A stretch of DNA of 64,000 nt from Cytophagales bacterium (GTDB taxonomy: Bacteria > Bacteroidota > Bacteroidia > Cytophagales > Thermoflexibacteraceae). Of this stretch, positions 25,747 through 34,864 are shown one piece after another. The translations under genes and the position numbers were made by a program. The notes below the pieces were generated by a model. The model saw nothing but the letters and a program-made list of their open reading frames with translations, was not told the DNA's origin and made no database searches. The DNA is taken from positions 1 through 64,000 of the forward strand of contig JAAFJS010000004.1 in assembly GCA_013298985.1 (NCBI GenBank). The letters are read 5' to 3'. Numbering within the stretch: position 1 is the first letter of the stretch; each line of letters starts with the position of its first letter.

Positions 25747-27243
25747 ATCAGCAAAATAGCCATTTTTGAGTAAACCTCTGTTTTTGATGCGTAATTTTTC
25801 AGCAGAGAGTGAAGTGAGTTTTCTTATTGCCTCCTCTAATGGAATAATTTTCTCTTCGCGGACGTATTTGCCAAGCAAGCGGGCAAAGTTTCCGTAGGCG
25901 CGAGGGTGCGTACTTGATTTGAGAAAATCGCCTTCGGGGGCGGCACTTTCTGCGTCTGAGCCAAAGCTCATGTAGGGGAGGGCTACTTGCTTGTGTACAT
26001 TTTCCTCTGACATCAGAAAATAGGCTGTTCCTACCCGACTTCCGTCCTGCACTACCAAGTCCATCGCCGTTTCTTCGGGAGATTTATTTCGCATTTTTGC
26101 CACTTCTGCTAAGGTTTTTCCTGTCAAATATTTGAGAGAATCTGTTTTAAAACCAATAAGCAAGACCTTTTCGGGCGAACCTGCCCCCAAGTAGAGATTT
26201 TCCCAAAGTTTGGTGGGCGTTTTCATTTCTTGGGCAACTTTGAGGCGTATCTGCTTGTTCATGAGGCGTTTAATCCATTCTTTGCTTCCCCCTTCCTGTA
26301 CCCAAGGCGGCATAGCGGCATCAAGCCCCGTCGCGCCCGCGATGTAAGTGTACATATTTGTGGAGATTTGTAGCCCTGCGCTGCGGGCAGAATCTATCTT
26401 GCTAATCACTGCGTCTATCTTGCCCCAGTTACCTTCGCCTGCCGCTTTGAGGTGGTAAATTTCGGCGCGGATTCCTGATGTCTTGGCTATTTTTATCAGT
26501 TCATCTACCGCCTCCAAAAAGTTATTTCCCTCGCTTCGCAAATGAGAAATATACAATCCGTCGTACTCTGCCGCTACCTTACAAAGCGCGGCGAGTTCAT
26601 CAGTTTTGGCATAGAAAGCAGGGGCATAAATCAGGGACGAACCCACACCCAGTGCGCCCTCATTCATTGCCTGACGCACCAAATTCTCCATTTTTTTCAG
26701 TTCTTCTGCCGTTGGCTCGCGGTTTTGATAGCCTAATACGTGAATCCGTACAGAAGTAGCCCCCACAAAAGAAGCCACATTACAAGCCACTCCTTTTTTC
26801 TCCAAAAAGTCCAAATATTCGCCCAGCGTTGTCCATTCTATTTTATATTTCAAATCGCCTTGTTCCTGTCCAAATTCTTCTTTCATTGGGGCATTGAGAG
26901 GACCCATCGACATTCCTTCCCCAAACACTTCTAAGGTAACTCCCTGCCGTATATCACCTTGTGAATTGCCATCAATTATCAGCGATTCAGTTGCCCAACT
27001 GAGCATATTGATAAAGCCAGGCGCGACTGCCAGCCCCTGAGCATCAATTTCTGTTTTGGCTTTGTTCTCTTTCAAGTCGCCAATAAAGGCTATTGTATCC
27101 GCGTTTACAGCAATGTCTGCGCGAAGAGAAGGCTTACCGCTTCCATCATAAATTGTTCCGTTGCGGATAATCAGGTCATACTGCTTAGGCGCACCACACG
27201 CGCAGAGGAGGGAGAGAAAAAGTAAGAAATGGTGTTTTTTCAT
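25687..27243 (-). CDS. N-acyl-D-amino-acid deacylase-family amidohydrolase, C-terminally truncated
   Basis: A 518-residue protein of the D-aminoacylase branch of the amidohydrolase superfamily, with a lipoprotein-type N-terminus (LSLLCACG). Ligand-like motifs HLRSEGN and YHLKAAGEGNWGK are present, but the usual HxH motif after PGF is replaced (PGFINMLSWATES), a trait I associate with a distinct subfamily. As read, it ends with ATFDCAI because a 46-bp duplication shifts the frame; the true C-terminus follows in another frame (25521-25700). Substrate unknown; a role in D-amino acid or peptidoglycan fragment use is inference. Confidence 0.82.
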   Translation of the reverse strand: MKKHHFLLFLSLLCACGAPKQYDLIIRNGTIYDGSGKPSLRADIAVNADTIAFIGDLKENKAKTEIDAQGLAVAPGFINMLSWATESLIIDGNSQGDIRQGVTLEVFGEGMSMGPLNAPMKEEFGQEQGDLKYKIEWTTLGEYLDFLEKKGVACNVASFVGATSVRIHVLGYQNREPTAEELKKMENLVRQAMNEGALGVGSSLIYAPAFYAKTDELAALCKVAAEYDGLYISHLRSEGNNFLEAVDELIKIAKTSGIRAEIYHLKAAGEGNWGKIDAVISKIDSARSAGLQISTNMYTYIAGATGLDAAMPPWVQEGGSKEWIKRLMNKQIRLKVAQEMKTPTKLWENLYLGAGSPEKVLLIGFKTDSLKYLTGKTLAEVAKMRNKSPEETAMDLVVQDGSRVGTAYFLMSEENVHKQVALPYMSFGSDAESAAPEGDFLKSSTHPRAYGNFARLLGKYVREEKIIPLEEAIRKLTSLSAEKLRIKNRGLLKNGYFADIVLFDPTKIQDNATFDCAI

Positions 27244-27300
27244 ATTTTTAGTCGTTTTTTTTGATTGATTTTAACTTAATTAAAAAACTGTACTATTTGA

Positions 27301-28143
27301 TTAATGAAAAAAGAGATGCACATCTACTGGATAATCTGTGATTAAAATATTCAATTGCTTATTTTTTACAAGGTTCACATAATATTCTTTTAAAAAAGGA
27401 GAAAGGTGTTTTTTTACATTTTCACCTACATCAGTTGTTATATAGATATTGTTTTTCTTGATTCTATCAATCAAATCATCAGATGTTTTTGCAGTGATAT
27501 AGGCTATCAAACGCTTGTAAGAGATATTCGTTGCTTCTAAACTCGCCAAGTCATTTTCGGTATTTATCAGTGTAGATATCCAAATATCAGGTAACATATC
27601 ATGCACTTTTTTTAGATGCTCAATTGAAAATGTAAGAATCAGACATTTATCAATCATCTTTTTTGCTTTTATTGCTTGTAGGACTTCTTCCCATACATTA
27701 TCTTTGACATCTACCATCAAAAAAATATTTTTGCTTTTTGATGCCCAGTCCAAAACACTTGCCAGCGTAGGTATTTTTTCTTTGCTAATCTTGCCATTTG
27801 CCGACTTTAAAAACAAACTTTTCAAATACTGAGAAGACACATCTTTGATGTTTCCTGTTCCTGTAGTTGTCCTGTCTAAGCTATCGTCATGCATCACAAA
27901 TAATGTTCCATCAGCATTTTTACGAACATCTAATTCTATCATCAAATTAGTGTTCCTCACTAAATTAGCATTTTGGGAGAAAAGAGCAATACTATTCTCA
28001 GGCAAATTCATATCATAACCACCACGATGTCCACATATTAACATCTTTTTCCTAAGATGCTTTTCCAAAGTGGACTGGGCATTGGCTGTAGAAAGGAGAA
28101 AAAAGCTCATAAACGTCATCAATAAAGGTGATAATATTTTCAT
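27301..28143 (-). CDS. Secreted glycerophosphodiester phosphodiesterase-like protein
   Basis: The start at 28143 (MKILSPLLMTFMS) gives a clean signal peptide ending near STANAQS; 280 residues. GDPD-family catalytic motifs are present: GHRGG, PENS, ELDVRKNADG and MHDDSLDRTT. It would hydrolyse glycerophosphodiesters in the periplasm to glycerol-3-phosphate and an alcohol. Later barrel strands are more divergent, so substrate preference is open. It lies 66 nt downstream of pdeM on the same strand. Confidence 0.85.
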   Translation of the reverse strand: MKILSPLLMTFMSFFLLSTANAQSTLEKHLRKKMLICGHRGGYDMNLPENSIALFSQNANLVRNTNLMIELDVRKNADGTLFVMHDDSLDRTTTGTGNIKDVSSQYLKSLFLKSANGKISKEKIPTLASVLDWASKSKNIFLMVDVKDNVWEEVLQAIKAKKMIDKCLILTFSIEHLKKVHDMLPDIWISTLINTENDLASLEATNISYKRLIAYITAKTSDDLIDRIKKNNIYITTDVGENVKKHLSPFLKEYYVNLVKNKQLNILITDYPVDVHLFFH

Positions 28144-28209
28144 ATAGTTTATCTTAAATAATTTTTTTTTAATAGAGTTCCAGACCAGCCAATAACACAC
28201 AAATCATTA

Positions 28210-28854
28210 TCAAACTTTTAAAACCTTGCCTTCTACGATAACAAAAATGCTATCTTTTTCTTTGACTGGAATGGTGGCAACGCCTGTAAAATTACCAAAT
28301 GCAGGTAAATATCCTTGCTTTTCTCCAAAATAAAAACAAGGCAAGCGCAAAGATTGTCTTCCTTTTCCACGTAGCAACACTGCGGGGTGTAGATGACCGC
28401 AAAGATTATATAAATCTGGTTTTATATCACTGATAATGAGTGGAATATGAGAAAAAACAAAAGGCGCAATTTCCCAAGTTTCAGGATAAATTTTGATATT
28501 ATTTCTCGTAAAAAAAATATCAGGAATCACATCATGGTTTCCTTTGACCAAATTAATTTCTAACAAAGGATAATCAGAAAGCCATGCCTCAAATATGTGC
28601 CAATCGCTGTTTATGTTACTATGAAACAAATCGCCCAAAATGGTCAGTGATTGAGGTTGATACTGGTTGATGAGGTTTGTAATAGCTTGTAAATCTGCAT
28701 GATGTACCTGTGTAGGAATAGGAATCCCCGCCTTGCGAAAATGTCCCGCCTTGCCCAAATGCACATCAGCAAGAAGCAACATTTGCTGGTCAGCCCACCA
28801 GATGGCGCGGTCAGGTATTAGGCATAGTTGTTGTTTTAAAAATTCGTATTGCAT
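28210..28854 (-). CDS. pdeM: Ligase-associated metallophosphoesterase PdeM-like
   Basis: A 214-residue calcineurin-fold phosphoesterase (start MQYEFLKQQL at 28854). Metal-ligand motifs DVHLGKAGHFRKAGIPIP, GDLFHS, GNHD and CGHLHP are all present and characteristic of the PdeM group. In many bacteria pdeM clusters with an ATP-dependent DNA ligase and an Lhr-like helicase in a DNA-repair operon; none is present here, so it is a stand-alone copy. Confidence 0.88.
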   Translation of the reverse strand: MQYEFLKQQLCLIPDRAIWWADQQMLLLADVHLGKAGHFRKAGIPIPTQVHHADLQAITNLINQYQPQSLTILGDLFHSNINSDWHIFEAWLSDYPLLEINLVKGNHDVIPDIFFTRNNIKIYPETWEIAPFVFSHIPLIISDIKPDLYNLCGHLHPAVLLRGKGRQSLRLPCFYFGEKQGYLPAFGNFTGVATIPVKEKDSIFVIVEGKVLKV

Positions 28855-28932
28855 AAGAAATGATAGCAAGTTATACACAAAATTTTTAGAATGAATGTGT
28901 TGTAAAAACGTGTAAATTGCGATTAAAAATCC

Positions 28933-29028
28933 ATAAGTAGTTATGAATTATTAGTTATAAATTATGAGTTAATACAAATACCTCATAACCAGTATTTTAT
29001 GCAATAGCTGTATTATAAGCTAATTTTG
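28933..29028 (-). repeat. Dispersed ~90-bp repeat, inverted copy, with heptad tail
   Basis: The reverse complement (CAAAATTAG, ATTGCATAAA, TTAACTCATAA, then ATTCATAACTAC) aligns with the repeats at 47130-47220 and 50310-50412. The tail at 28938-28972 is five heptads of the type TAGTTAT/GAATTAT. Together with the adjacent palindrome it fills the 344-bp gap between pdeM and the repeat-protein gene. Confidence 0.65.
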
Positions 29029-29058
29029 TGTGGCTACTTAATTGATAATTACTTCATC

Positions 29059-29160
29059 AGACTTCTTTCGAAAGTGTCAATTTCTCCCTCTTGGCAAGGG
29101 AGGGCAGGTGCGACCGTAGCTACGGTGAGGCAATAAAAAAATAACTTTTGAAAGAAGTCT
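29059..29160. repeat. Composite palindromic element H
   Basis: Outer arms AGACTTCTTTCGAAAGT (29059-29075) and ACTTTTGAAAGAAGTCT (29144-29160) pair at 16 of 17 positions. Inside are two small hairpins, CTCCCTCTTGGCAAGGGAG and CCGTAGCTACGG. The plan (terminal inverted repeat enclosing hairpins) matches the other composite elements in the window, with unrelated arm sequence. Confidence 0.75.
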
Positions 29161-29198
29161 ATTTAATAAGCCCTATTTTTGCAAAAAAATCAAACCAG

Positions 29199-30503
29199 AT
29201 GAAATCGTTTTTCCTTTTTATTTATTTCGTATTGTTAGCCTATCCCCAATCCTCCATTACTTTGCCCTTTGCAAAGCAGGAAAATGCAATGTTAAGCCAC
29301 AAAAATAACATTTCTTTCTATAAAAAAATGGGAGGAAAGCACTACGACGCGGCAGTGGACATCATCAGCACGCGCACAGGTGAGCTAATGATAGTAGGCA
29401 GAACAGACTCGTATAGTGAGGATATGAACGTGAATATCATTAAGTTAGATGAGCAAGGAAATAAGATTTGGGACAGGACTTATGGCGGCAACGAAACCGA
29501 AGAAGCGACAGAAATTATAGAAACAAAAGATGGCGGTTTTTTGGTGGCGGGTCATTCTGATTCTTACTCCGAAAATGTCAATGAAAGTGATATTTGGCTA
29601 CTGAAAATCAATGCAAATGGAGAGAGAGAATGGGAAAAGGCATTTAAAACGCATGAAATCATAGATGAAGCACATGGCGTAATAGAAACGGCAGAGGGTG
29701 ATTTTATAGTGGTGGGGAATACCACCTCGCTACTTGATGGGAATACTGATGCTATCGTGCTGAAAATCAATAACAAAGGTGAGCAAATTTGGCAAAAAAT
29801 TATAGGTGGAGAAAAAAGCCAACACGCAAATCATATCGTCAGAAATGCAGACGGTTATGCCATCATTGGCAGTGCCGAAATCCTAAAAAAAAGGTGGGAA
29901 ATGTGGGTCTTTGCCATTGATAATGAGGGAAATATGCTCTGGCAACAAAACTATGGTGGTAGCGACAACGAAATGGGCAACACGCTGGTACAAAATCCTG
30001 ATGGCAGCTATATTTTGGCGGGGTTTACCTACAGTTTTGCGGAGGGAAGTTTGGACGCTTGGGTAGTCAAAATTGATGAAAAAGGTGATAAACTGTGGAG
30101 CAAGGCTTTTGGCGGACTCAGTACCGACGAGGCGTTTGATGTGTTGCTCACCCAAGACAATCATATCTTAATTGCTGGATACTCAGATATTTATATTCCT
30201 GACAAAAATTTTAATAATACCAGTACAGATGGCAACGACATTTTTTTGGTAGCCTTAGACCAGCAGGGCGGTGAGCTTTGGAAGGAAACGTTGGGGGGCA
30301 AGGGTACGCAGCGCGCCTACGCAGTGATAGAAAAGCCCGATGGCTATATAGTGGCAGGTTTTACAGACGAAGATGAGGAACAAGCCGCAGACCACTTGGC
30401 AGTGATAGAAAAGCCCGATGGCTATATCGTGGCAGGTTTTACAGACGAAGATGAGGAACAAGCCGCAGACCACTTGGTGGTGAAAATTGGGAATAAAAAG
30501 TAG
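29199..30503 (+). CDS. Secreted repeat (beta-propeller-like) protein
   Basis: Start at 29199 (MKSFFLFIYFVLLAYP) with a signal peptide, 434 residues; the track ORF begins inside a palindromic element. Seven or so repeats of about 50 residues share the pattern YGGNETEEATEIIETKDGGF, with a following hydrophobic GxT/SD block, as in large Bacteroidota surface proteins with a propeller fold. No catalytic motif. The -7 box TATTTTTG (29174-29181) precedes the start. The last repeat unit has been duplicated (78 bp). Function unknown; extracellular or outer-membrane location inferred. Confidence 0.8.
   Translation: MKSFFLFIYFVLLAYPQSSITLPFAKQENAMLSHKNNISFYKKMGGKHYDAAVDIISTRTGELMIVGRTDSYSEDMNVNIIKLDEQGNKIWDRTYGGNETEEATEIIETKDGGFLVAGHSDSYSENVNESDIWLLKINANGEREWEKAFKTHEIIDEAHGVIETAEGDFIVVGNTTSLLDGNTDAIVLKINNKGEQIWQKIIGGEKSQHANHIVRNADGYAIIGSAEILKKRWEMWVFAIDNEGNMLWQQNYGGSDNEMGNTLVQNPDGSYILAGFTYSFAEGSLDAWVVKIDEKGDKLWSKAFGGLSTDEAFDVLLTQDNHILIAGYSDIYIPDKNFNNTSTDGNDIFLVALDQQGGELWKETLGGKGTQRAYAVIEKPDGYIVAGFTDEDEEQAADHLAVIEKPDGYIVAGFTDEDEEQAADHLVVKIGNKK
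30321..30476. repeat. 78-bp tandem duplication in the repeat-protein gene
   Basis: Bases 30321-30398 and 30399-30476 match at 77 of 78 positions (one A/C difference). The duplication is in frame and repeats 26 residues (AVIEKPDGYIVAGFTDEDEE...). Such near-identity indicates a recent event. Confidence 0.93.
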
Positions 30504-30515
30504 GAAAAAACAGCT

Positions 30516-31361
30516 TTAAGGATTGCAAAAACTGCAATATCTTGCTTCTGCCTCCCTGCCTTCGGGATAAAGTTCTTCTTTTATAAAATTGCATTTATCA
30601 CATTGTAAGATAGTTGCAATAACTTTCTGTGTAGGAAGCCCGCAATTTTCACAGGGCAAACCCAAGCGCACATCTGTCGGGCTAAACCCAAGCGTACCGC
30701 ACTGAGGACAAGGAGATTGCAACTTTTTTATCAAGTTTTCGGTGGCTTGGGCGATAACTTTCCTGCGTGTAGGATTGTGCATGGCGCGCATATCCGTTTC
30801 CAAATATACTGTTTGATGTTTTTTTAACAAATCAATCACCTTACTTTCAAACTCAGCCGCCGTTTTCAGCGTCCTCACTGACGACAACTCACCTTTATTC
30901 CCCCCCCCCGTTTTCACTATCAGGGCGTGGCTGGGGAAGCCAATTTTCTCTGCAAATTGCCTTGCATCTTCCCATGAAGCAACCATATGCCCTGCAAAGT
31001 TAGTTTCTATGCTCAATACCTGCCCAACCACCTCTAAATCATGCTGTTTGTCAATGAGCATCACCATCTCAATATTGGCGGGCAGAAAAGGAAGTGTTGG
31101 GTGCGCGCCAAAAGCACCTTCGCTGGCAATCCCAATGTCTAAGCCACTGATTTCCATACCTTTATTACATTTCATTCGTAATGTTTCCAATTGGCTGGCG
31201 GGGCGCGCAACCTCACCTGTAAAAGTGCCAAATACATCAGTATCAAAGCCTTGTGAAATTACACAATTCAAACCCAGCGCGCTTTCCATCAAAGGCGCAA
31301 TAATTTGCTCTTTTTGGTGCATGGTCGCGATAAAGGCAGTACGATGAGAGAAAAGGGACAT
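30516..31361 (-). CDS. DUF6671-family protein with zinc-ribbon C-terminus and G10 tract
   Basis: A 281-residue protein that I match to the DUF6671 family (FIATMHQKEQIIAPL, TEVARPAS-like block, ASEGAFGAHP). The C-terminal 65 residues hold four CxxC pairs (CPQCG, CENCG, CDKCN, CSFC), predicting two zinc ribbons. A run of ten G on the coding strand (C10 at 30900-30909) encodes the Gly triplet in KTGGGNKGE. Length changes there would abolish the zinc-ribbon half. Function unknown. It ends 12 bp from the convergent repeat-protein gene. Confidence 0.78.
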   Translation of the reverse strand: MSLFSHRTAFIATMHQKEQIIAPLMESALGLNCVISQGFDTDVFGTFTGEVARPASQLETLRMKCNKGMEISGLDIGIASEGAFGAHPTLPFLPANIEMVMLIDKQHDLEVVGQVLSIETNFAGHMVASWEDARQFAEKIGFPSHALIVKTGGGNKGELSSVRTLKTAAEFESKVIDLLKKHQTVYLETDMRAMHNPTRRKVIAQATENLIKKLQSPCPQCGTLGFSPTDVRLGLPCENCGLPTQKVIATILQCDKCNFIKEELYPEGREAEARYCSFCNP

Positions 31362-31593
31362 TGAATCTTATAAAAATGTTTCTATTGCTAAATTTGGTAA
31401 AAGTAGTACAAAACTAAGAAGACAAAAATTCAAACAGGGCTATTCGCTTGAAAATGATTAAAATTCCAACATTACCAAAGCCAATCTTGCTCAATTTTGA
31501 ATCATAATAAAGAAAAAACGAAGCCCTTTTGCGCTTTGATTGCTATAAAATATGTATTTTTGTAGAGAACAAAATGAAATCTTAACCTGTTAC

Positions 31594-32022
31594 ATGGAAA
31601 AGAATATTACTAAACTATTTTTAAGACTCTCGATTTCAATAGGATTCTTATCTGCCGTTGCTGATAGAGTGGGACTCTGGGGCAAAGACTACTCTGTTTG
31701 GGGAAATTGGGATAATTTTTTGGCATATACGGCATTGATAAATCCGTGGTTGCCAACTTCTCTGCTACACCTCACTGGATTGGTGGCAACAATTGCAGAA
31801 GTGGTGTTTGCTTTGTGCTTATTGGTAGGTTTTAAAACCGAATTATTTGCAAAGCTAAGTGGTGTTCTTTTGCTTTTATTTGCCTTAGCAATGTCCTTTT
31901 CCACAGGAATAAAAGGAGCATTCGACTTTTCAGTGTTTAGTGCCTCCGCAGCCGCTTTTGCTTTGAGTACATTGAAAGATAAATATTTTGAATTGGATAG
32001 TTTGTTGTTAAAGCGCAGGTAG
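31594..32022 (+). CDS. DoxX-family membrane protein
   Basis: Start at 31594 (MEKNITKLFLRLSI) rather than 31552, giving 142 residues. Four membrane segments and the DoxX pattern (RLSISIGFLSAVADRVGLWG, LLVGFKTELFAKLSG) are clear. DoxX proteins are small integral membrane proteins linked in some bacteria to oxidative stress or quinone chemistry; the role here is unknown. It lies 44 nt upstream of pbpC on the same strand. Confidence 0.8.
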   Translation: MEKNITKLFLRLSISIGFLSAVADRVGLWGKDYSVWGNWDNFLAYTALINPWLPTSLLHLTGLVATIAEVVFALCLLVGFKTELFAKLSGVLLLLFALAMSFSTGIKGAFDFSVFSASAAAFALSTLKDKYFELDSLLLKRR

Positions 32023-32066
32023 TGATTATATTAAATTTTAGATTTTTATTTGACTGAAAAAGAATA

Positions 32067-34676
32067 ATGCCAAACCTCCATTCCTACAAAAACCATATAT
32101 TTTCAGTGCTAAAAAAGCACTTTTCCAATCCAAAAAACCGCAAACGCTGGCTTTACGGGCTTTCCCCCATTGTTTTGTTTTTTGCCTTACATTTTTTGTT
32201 TCCGATTGGCACGTACATTCCTTATTCTCAACTGATTGTATCGCAAGAGGGGAAGGTACTCAACGTTTTCCTCTCCAAAGATGACAAATGGCGCATGAAA
32301 ACCGAATTGGAGGAAATCACACCTGAATTGGAAAAGGCGTTCATAGAAAAAGAAGACCGCTATTTTTATTATCACTTGGGAATCAATCCTTTGGCAATCC
32401 TCAGAGCCGCATTTTACAACATAGTCAAGGGCAAAAAAACATCGGGTGCTTCCACCATTACCATGCAAGTTGCCCGCCTACTCGAACCCAAAGAACGTAC
32501 TTATCTGAATAAAACTTGGGAAATGTTTAGGGCTGTGCAGTTGGAAATGATGTTTTCTAAAAAAGAAATTTTGGCATTGTACCTGAACCTTGTACCGTAT
32601 GGAGGCAATGTAGAGGGCATTAAGTCTGCTTCTCTGCTCTATTTCAATCGTTTACCTGACAAGCTAAGTTTGGCGCAAATCACTGCACTGGCGATTATCC
32701 CTAATCGCCCTACCTCTTTGGCTTTGGGCAAGCACAACGAGCGCATCGAGAAAGAGCGCAATAAGTGGCTCAATCGTTTCAAAGAAAGTCAAGCATTTGA
32801 TAATCAGCAAATTGAAGACGCAATAAACGAACCCATAGACGCAAAACGTTTGGACGCGCCTGCCCTTGCGCCTCATTTTGCGAACCACCTACACCAACAA
32901 ATGCCAACTCTTGACATCATCAAGACGACCATAAAAGCAGATATTCAAAGTAAAGTGGAGGACATTACCTATTCTTACACGCGCAAACTCAAAGGTTTTA
33001 ATATCCATAATGCGGCGGTGGTAGTGGTCGATAACAAAACACGCAATATCATTGCGTACTTGGGTTCGCCAGACTTCAAAGATAGCGAACACGCAGGGCA
33101 AGTCGACAATGCGCGTGCGTATCGTTCACCAGGAAGTGCCTTAAAACCACTCATTTACGGGCTTGCCTTTGACGAGGGAGTCATCACGCCCAAGTCCGTC
33201 ATCAACGACTTGCCTGTTGATTTTTCAGGTTATTCGCCCGAAAATTACAACCGTACTTTTAACGGTTCGGTCAGCATCGAGGCTGCTTTGGCAAACTCCC
33301 TGAACGTTCCTGCGGTCAAGTTATTAGACCAAATTGGGGTAAAAAACTTTATTCAACTACTCAAAAAAGCCCAATTCCATGAGATTATCAAAAAAGACAA
33401 AAACTTGGGGCTTTCCGTTGCACTGGGCGGATGTGGCGTAAGTTTGGTAGAAATGGCAGGTTTGTACTGCGCTTTTGCCAATCAAGGCGTGTTTGAACCT
33501 TTGAAAGCGATTGATAACAAAACCCTGTCAGTCGTTAAAGACGCTACCAGTGGTTTGAATCAAGCAACAAATGTTGCCAGTGAGGAACGGATTGCCGCCC
33601 ACACTGACAACGGCAAAGATTCGATAGCTAAGAACAAAACCCTGTCAGTCGTTAAAGACGCTGCCAGTGGTTTGAATCAAGCAACAAATGTTGCCAGTGA
33701 GGAACGGATTGCCGCCCACATTGACAACGGCAAAGATTCGATAGCTAAAAACAAAACCCTGTCAGTCGTTGAAAACGCTGCCAGTGGTTTATCAGGGGCA
33801 ATACAACTCATTTCTCCCTCTGCCAGCTATATGCTCACCGAAATCCTGACCCAAGTCGAGCGTCCCGAAATGCCCAGCGACTACGAACATAATCCGCATA
33901 TTCCCAAAATTGCATGGAAAACAGGCACTTCTTATGGCAGACGCGACGCATGGAGCATTGGTTTCAACGCAAATTATACGGTAGCAGTGTGGCTCGGCAA
34001 TGCCAATGGCATAGGTTCGCCCGAACTTGTAGGCGCGGCAGTGGCTACACCCTTGCTTTTCAAACTGTTCAACGTCATAGACTACAATGCACCTTTGGAT
34101 TGGTTTTTTATGCCTGAAGCACTCAAAAGTCGCTTGGTTTGTACTGCTTCGGGTGATTTGCCTTCCGATTTTTGTGAAAGCACCACCTCCGATTATTTTA
34201 TCCCAACGGTTTCACACACAAGGCGTTGTGAGCATTTGCGTTACGTTTTCGTTTCACCTGACGAAAAAATGAGTTATTGCTCAGAATGTTTGCCTTCAAA
34301 CGGTTTTAAAAAGAAACTCTATCCTAATCATTCCCCAGAAATGCTTGCTTTTTACGAATCCAATCAAATGAACATAGACAAAATGCCCGCGCATAATCCG
34401 CAGTGTACCAAGCTCTTAGAGGGATATGCACCCAAAATTGTTTCTCCCATTGATGGCAGAGAATACCTCACTGTTGATGAAGAACCCATAGAACTGATGC
34501 TCAACTGCAATGTTTCCAATGATGTCAAAAAAGTGTTTTGGTATGTAGATAACAAATTTTACCAAGCCACCAAGCCTACTGAAAAGATATTTTTCAAACC
34601 CACACGCGGGCGTGTCAAAATCTCGTGCAGTGATGACAAAGGCAGAAATACAAACATTGAGATTGTGGTCAAATGA
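32067..34676 (+). CDS. pbpC: Penicillin-binding protein 1C (bifunctional), with expanded repeat loop
   Basis: An 869-residue class A PBP of the PBP1C type. An N-terminal anchor (about residues 29-46) precedes the GT51 glycosyltransferase (EDRYFYYHLGI, GASTITMQVARL), the transpeptidase with SxxK as SPGSALKPLIY, SLN in ANSLNVPAV and KTGTS, and the C-terminal BiPBP domain. It polymerises and cross-links peptidoglycan in the periplasm. Between SLN and KTG the loop carries 2.3 copies of a 39-residue repeat not found in typical PBP1C. All catalytic motifs are intact. No alpha-2-macroglobulin-like gene (yfhM), its common neighbour, is present. Confidence 0.93.
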   Translation: MPNLHSYKNHIFSVLKKHFSNPKNRKRWLYGLSPIVLFFALHFLFPIGTYIPYSQLIVSQEGKVLNVFLSKDDKWRMKTELEEITPELEKAFIEKEDRYFYYHLGINPLAILRAAFYNIVKGKKTSGASTITMQVARLLEPKERTYLNKTWEMFRAVQLEMMFSKKEILALYLNLVPYGGNVEGIKSASLLYFNRLPDKLSLAQITALAIIPNRPTSLALGKHNERIEKERNKWLNRFKESQAFDNQQIEDAINEPIDAKRLDAPALAPHFANHLHQQMPTLDIIKTTIKADIQSKVEDITYSYTRKLKGFNIHNAAVVVVDNKTRNIIAYLGSPDFKDSEHAGQVDNARAYRSPGSALKPLIYGLAFDEGVITPKSVINDLPVDFSGYSPENYNRTFNGSVSIEAALANSLNVPAVKLLDQIGVKNFIQLLKKAQFHEIIKKDKNLGLSVALGGCGVSLVEMAGLYCAFANQGVFEPLKAIDNKTLSVVKDATSGLNQATNVASEERIAAHTDNGKDSIAKNKTLSVVKDAASGLNQATNVASEERIAAHIDNGKDSIAKNKTLSVVENAASGLSGAIQLISPSASYMLTEILTQVERPEMPSDYEHNPHIPKIAWKTGTSYGRRDAWSIGFNANYTVAVWLGNANGIGSPELVGAAVATPLLFKLFNVIDYNAPLDWFFMPEALKSRLVCTASGDLPSDFCESTTSDYFIPTVSHTRRCEHLRYVFVSPDEKMSYCSECLPSNGFKKKLYPNHSPEMLAFYESNQMNIDKMPAHNPQCTKLLEGYAPKIVSPIDGREYLTVDEEPIELMLNCNVSNDVKKVFWYVDNKFYQATKPTEKIFFKPTRGRVKISCSDDKGRNTNIEIVVK
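33516..33790. repeat. 117-bp tandem repeat within pbpC (2.3 copies)
   Basis: Units at 33516-33632 and 33633-33749, plus a partial third from 33750 to 33790, encode NKTLSVVKDA[TA]SGLNQATNV... and continuations. The full copies differ at only a few bases. The frame is kept (39 codons). The insert sits in a transpeptidase-domain loop. Confidence 0.93.
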
Positions 34677-34864
34677 GGTTTTAGTAATTTTCTTATGGAT
34701 TTCTAAGAATTAAATCCTATAAACAAAGTTCTCTCCATAAAAATAGAAGCACAGATAATTCAAAGTATCGAGCAAATGCAAGTTTTCAAAAAATAATTTA
34801 TCTCAAATTTGCTTACTTTATATCAAAATAGCGTATTTTGCTATCAAATAAACCCTAAAAAATC

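Noticed and set aside
25521-25763. Independent 80-residue gene
   Set aside because: It is the frame-shifted C-terminus of the amidohydrolase exposed by the 46-bp duplication, not a separate gene.
29148-29198. Upstream start of the repeat-protein gene
   Set aside because: This segment lies in the right arm of palindromic element H and at the promoter box; the ATG at 29199 gives a proper signal peptide.
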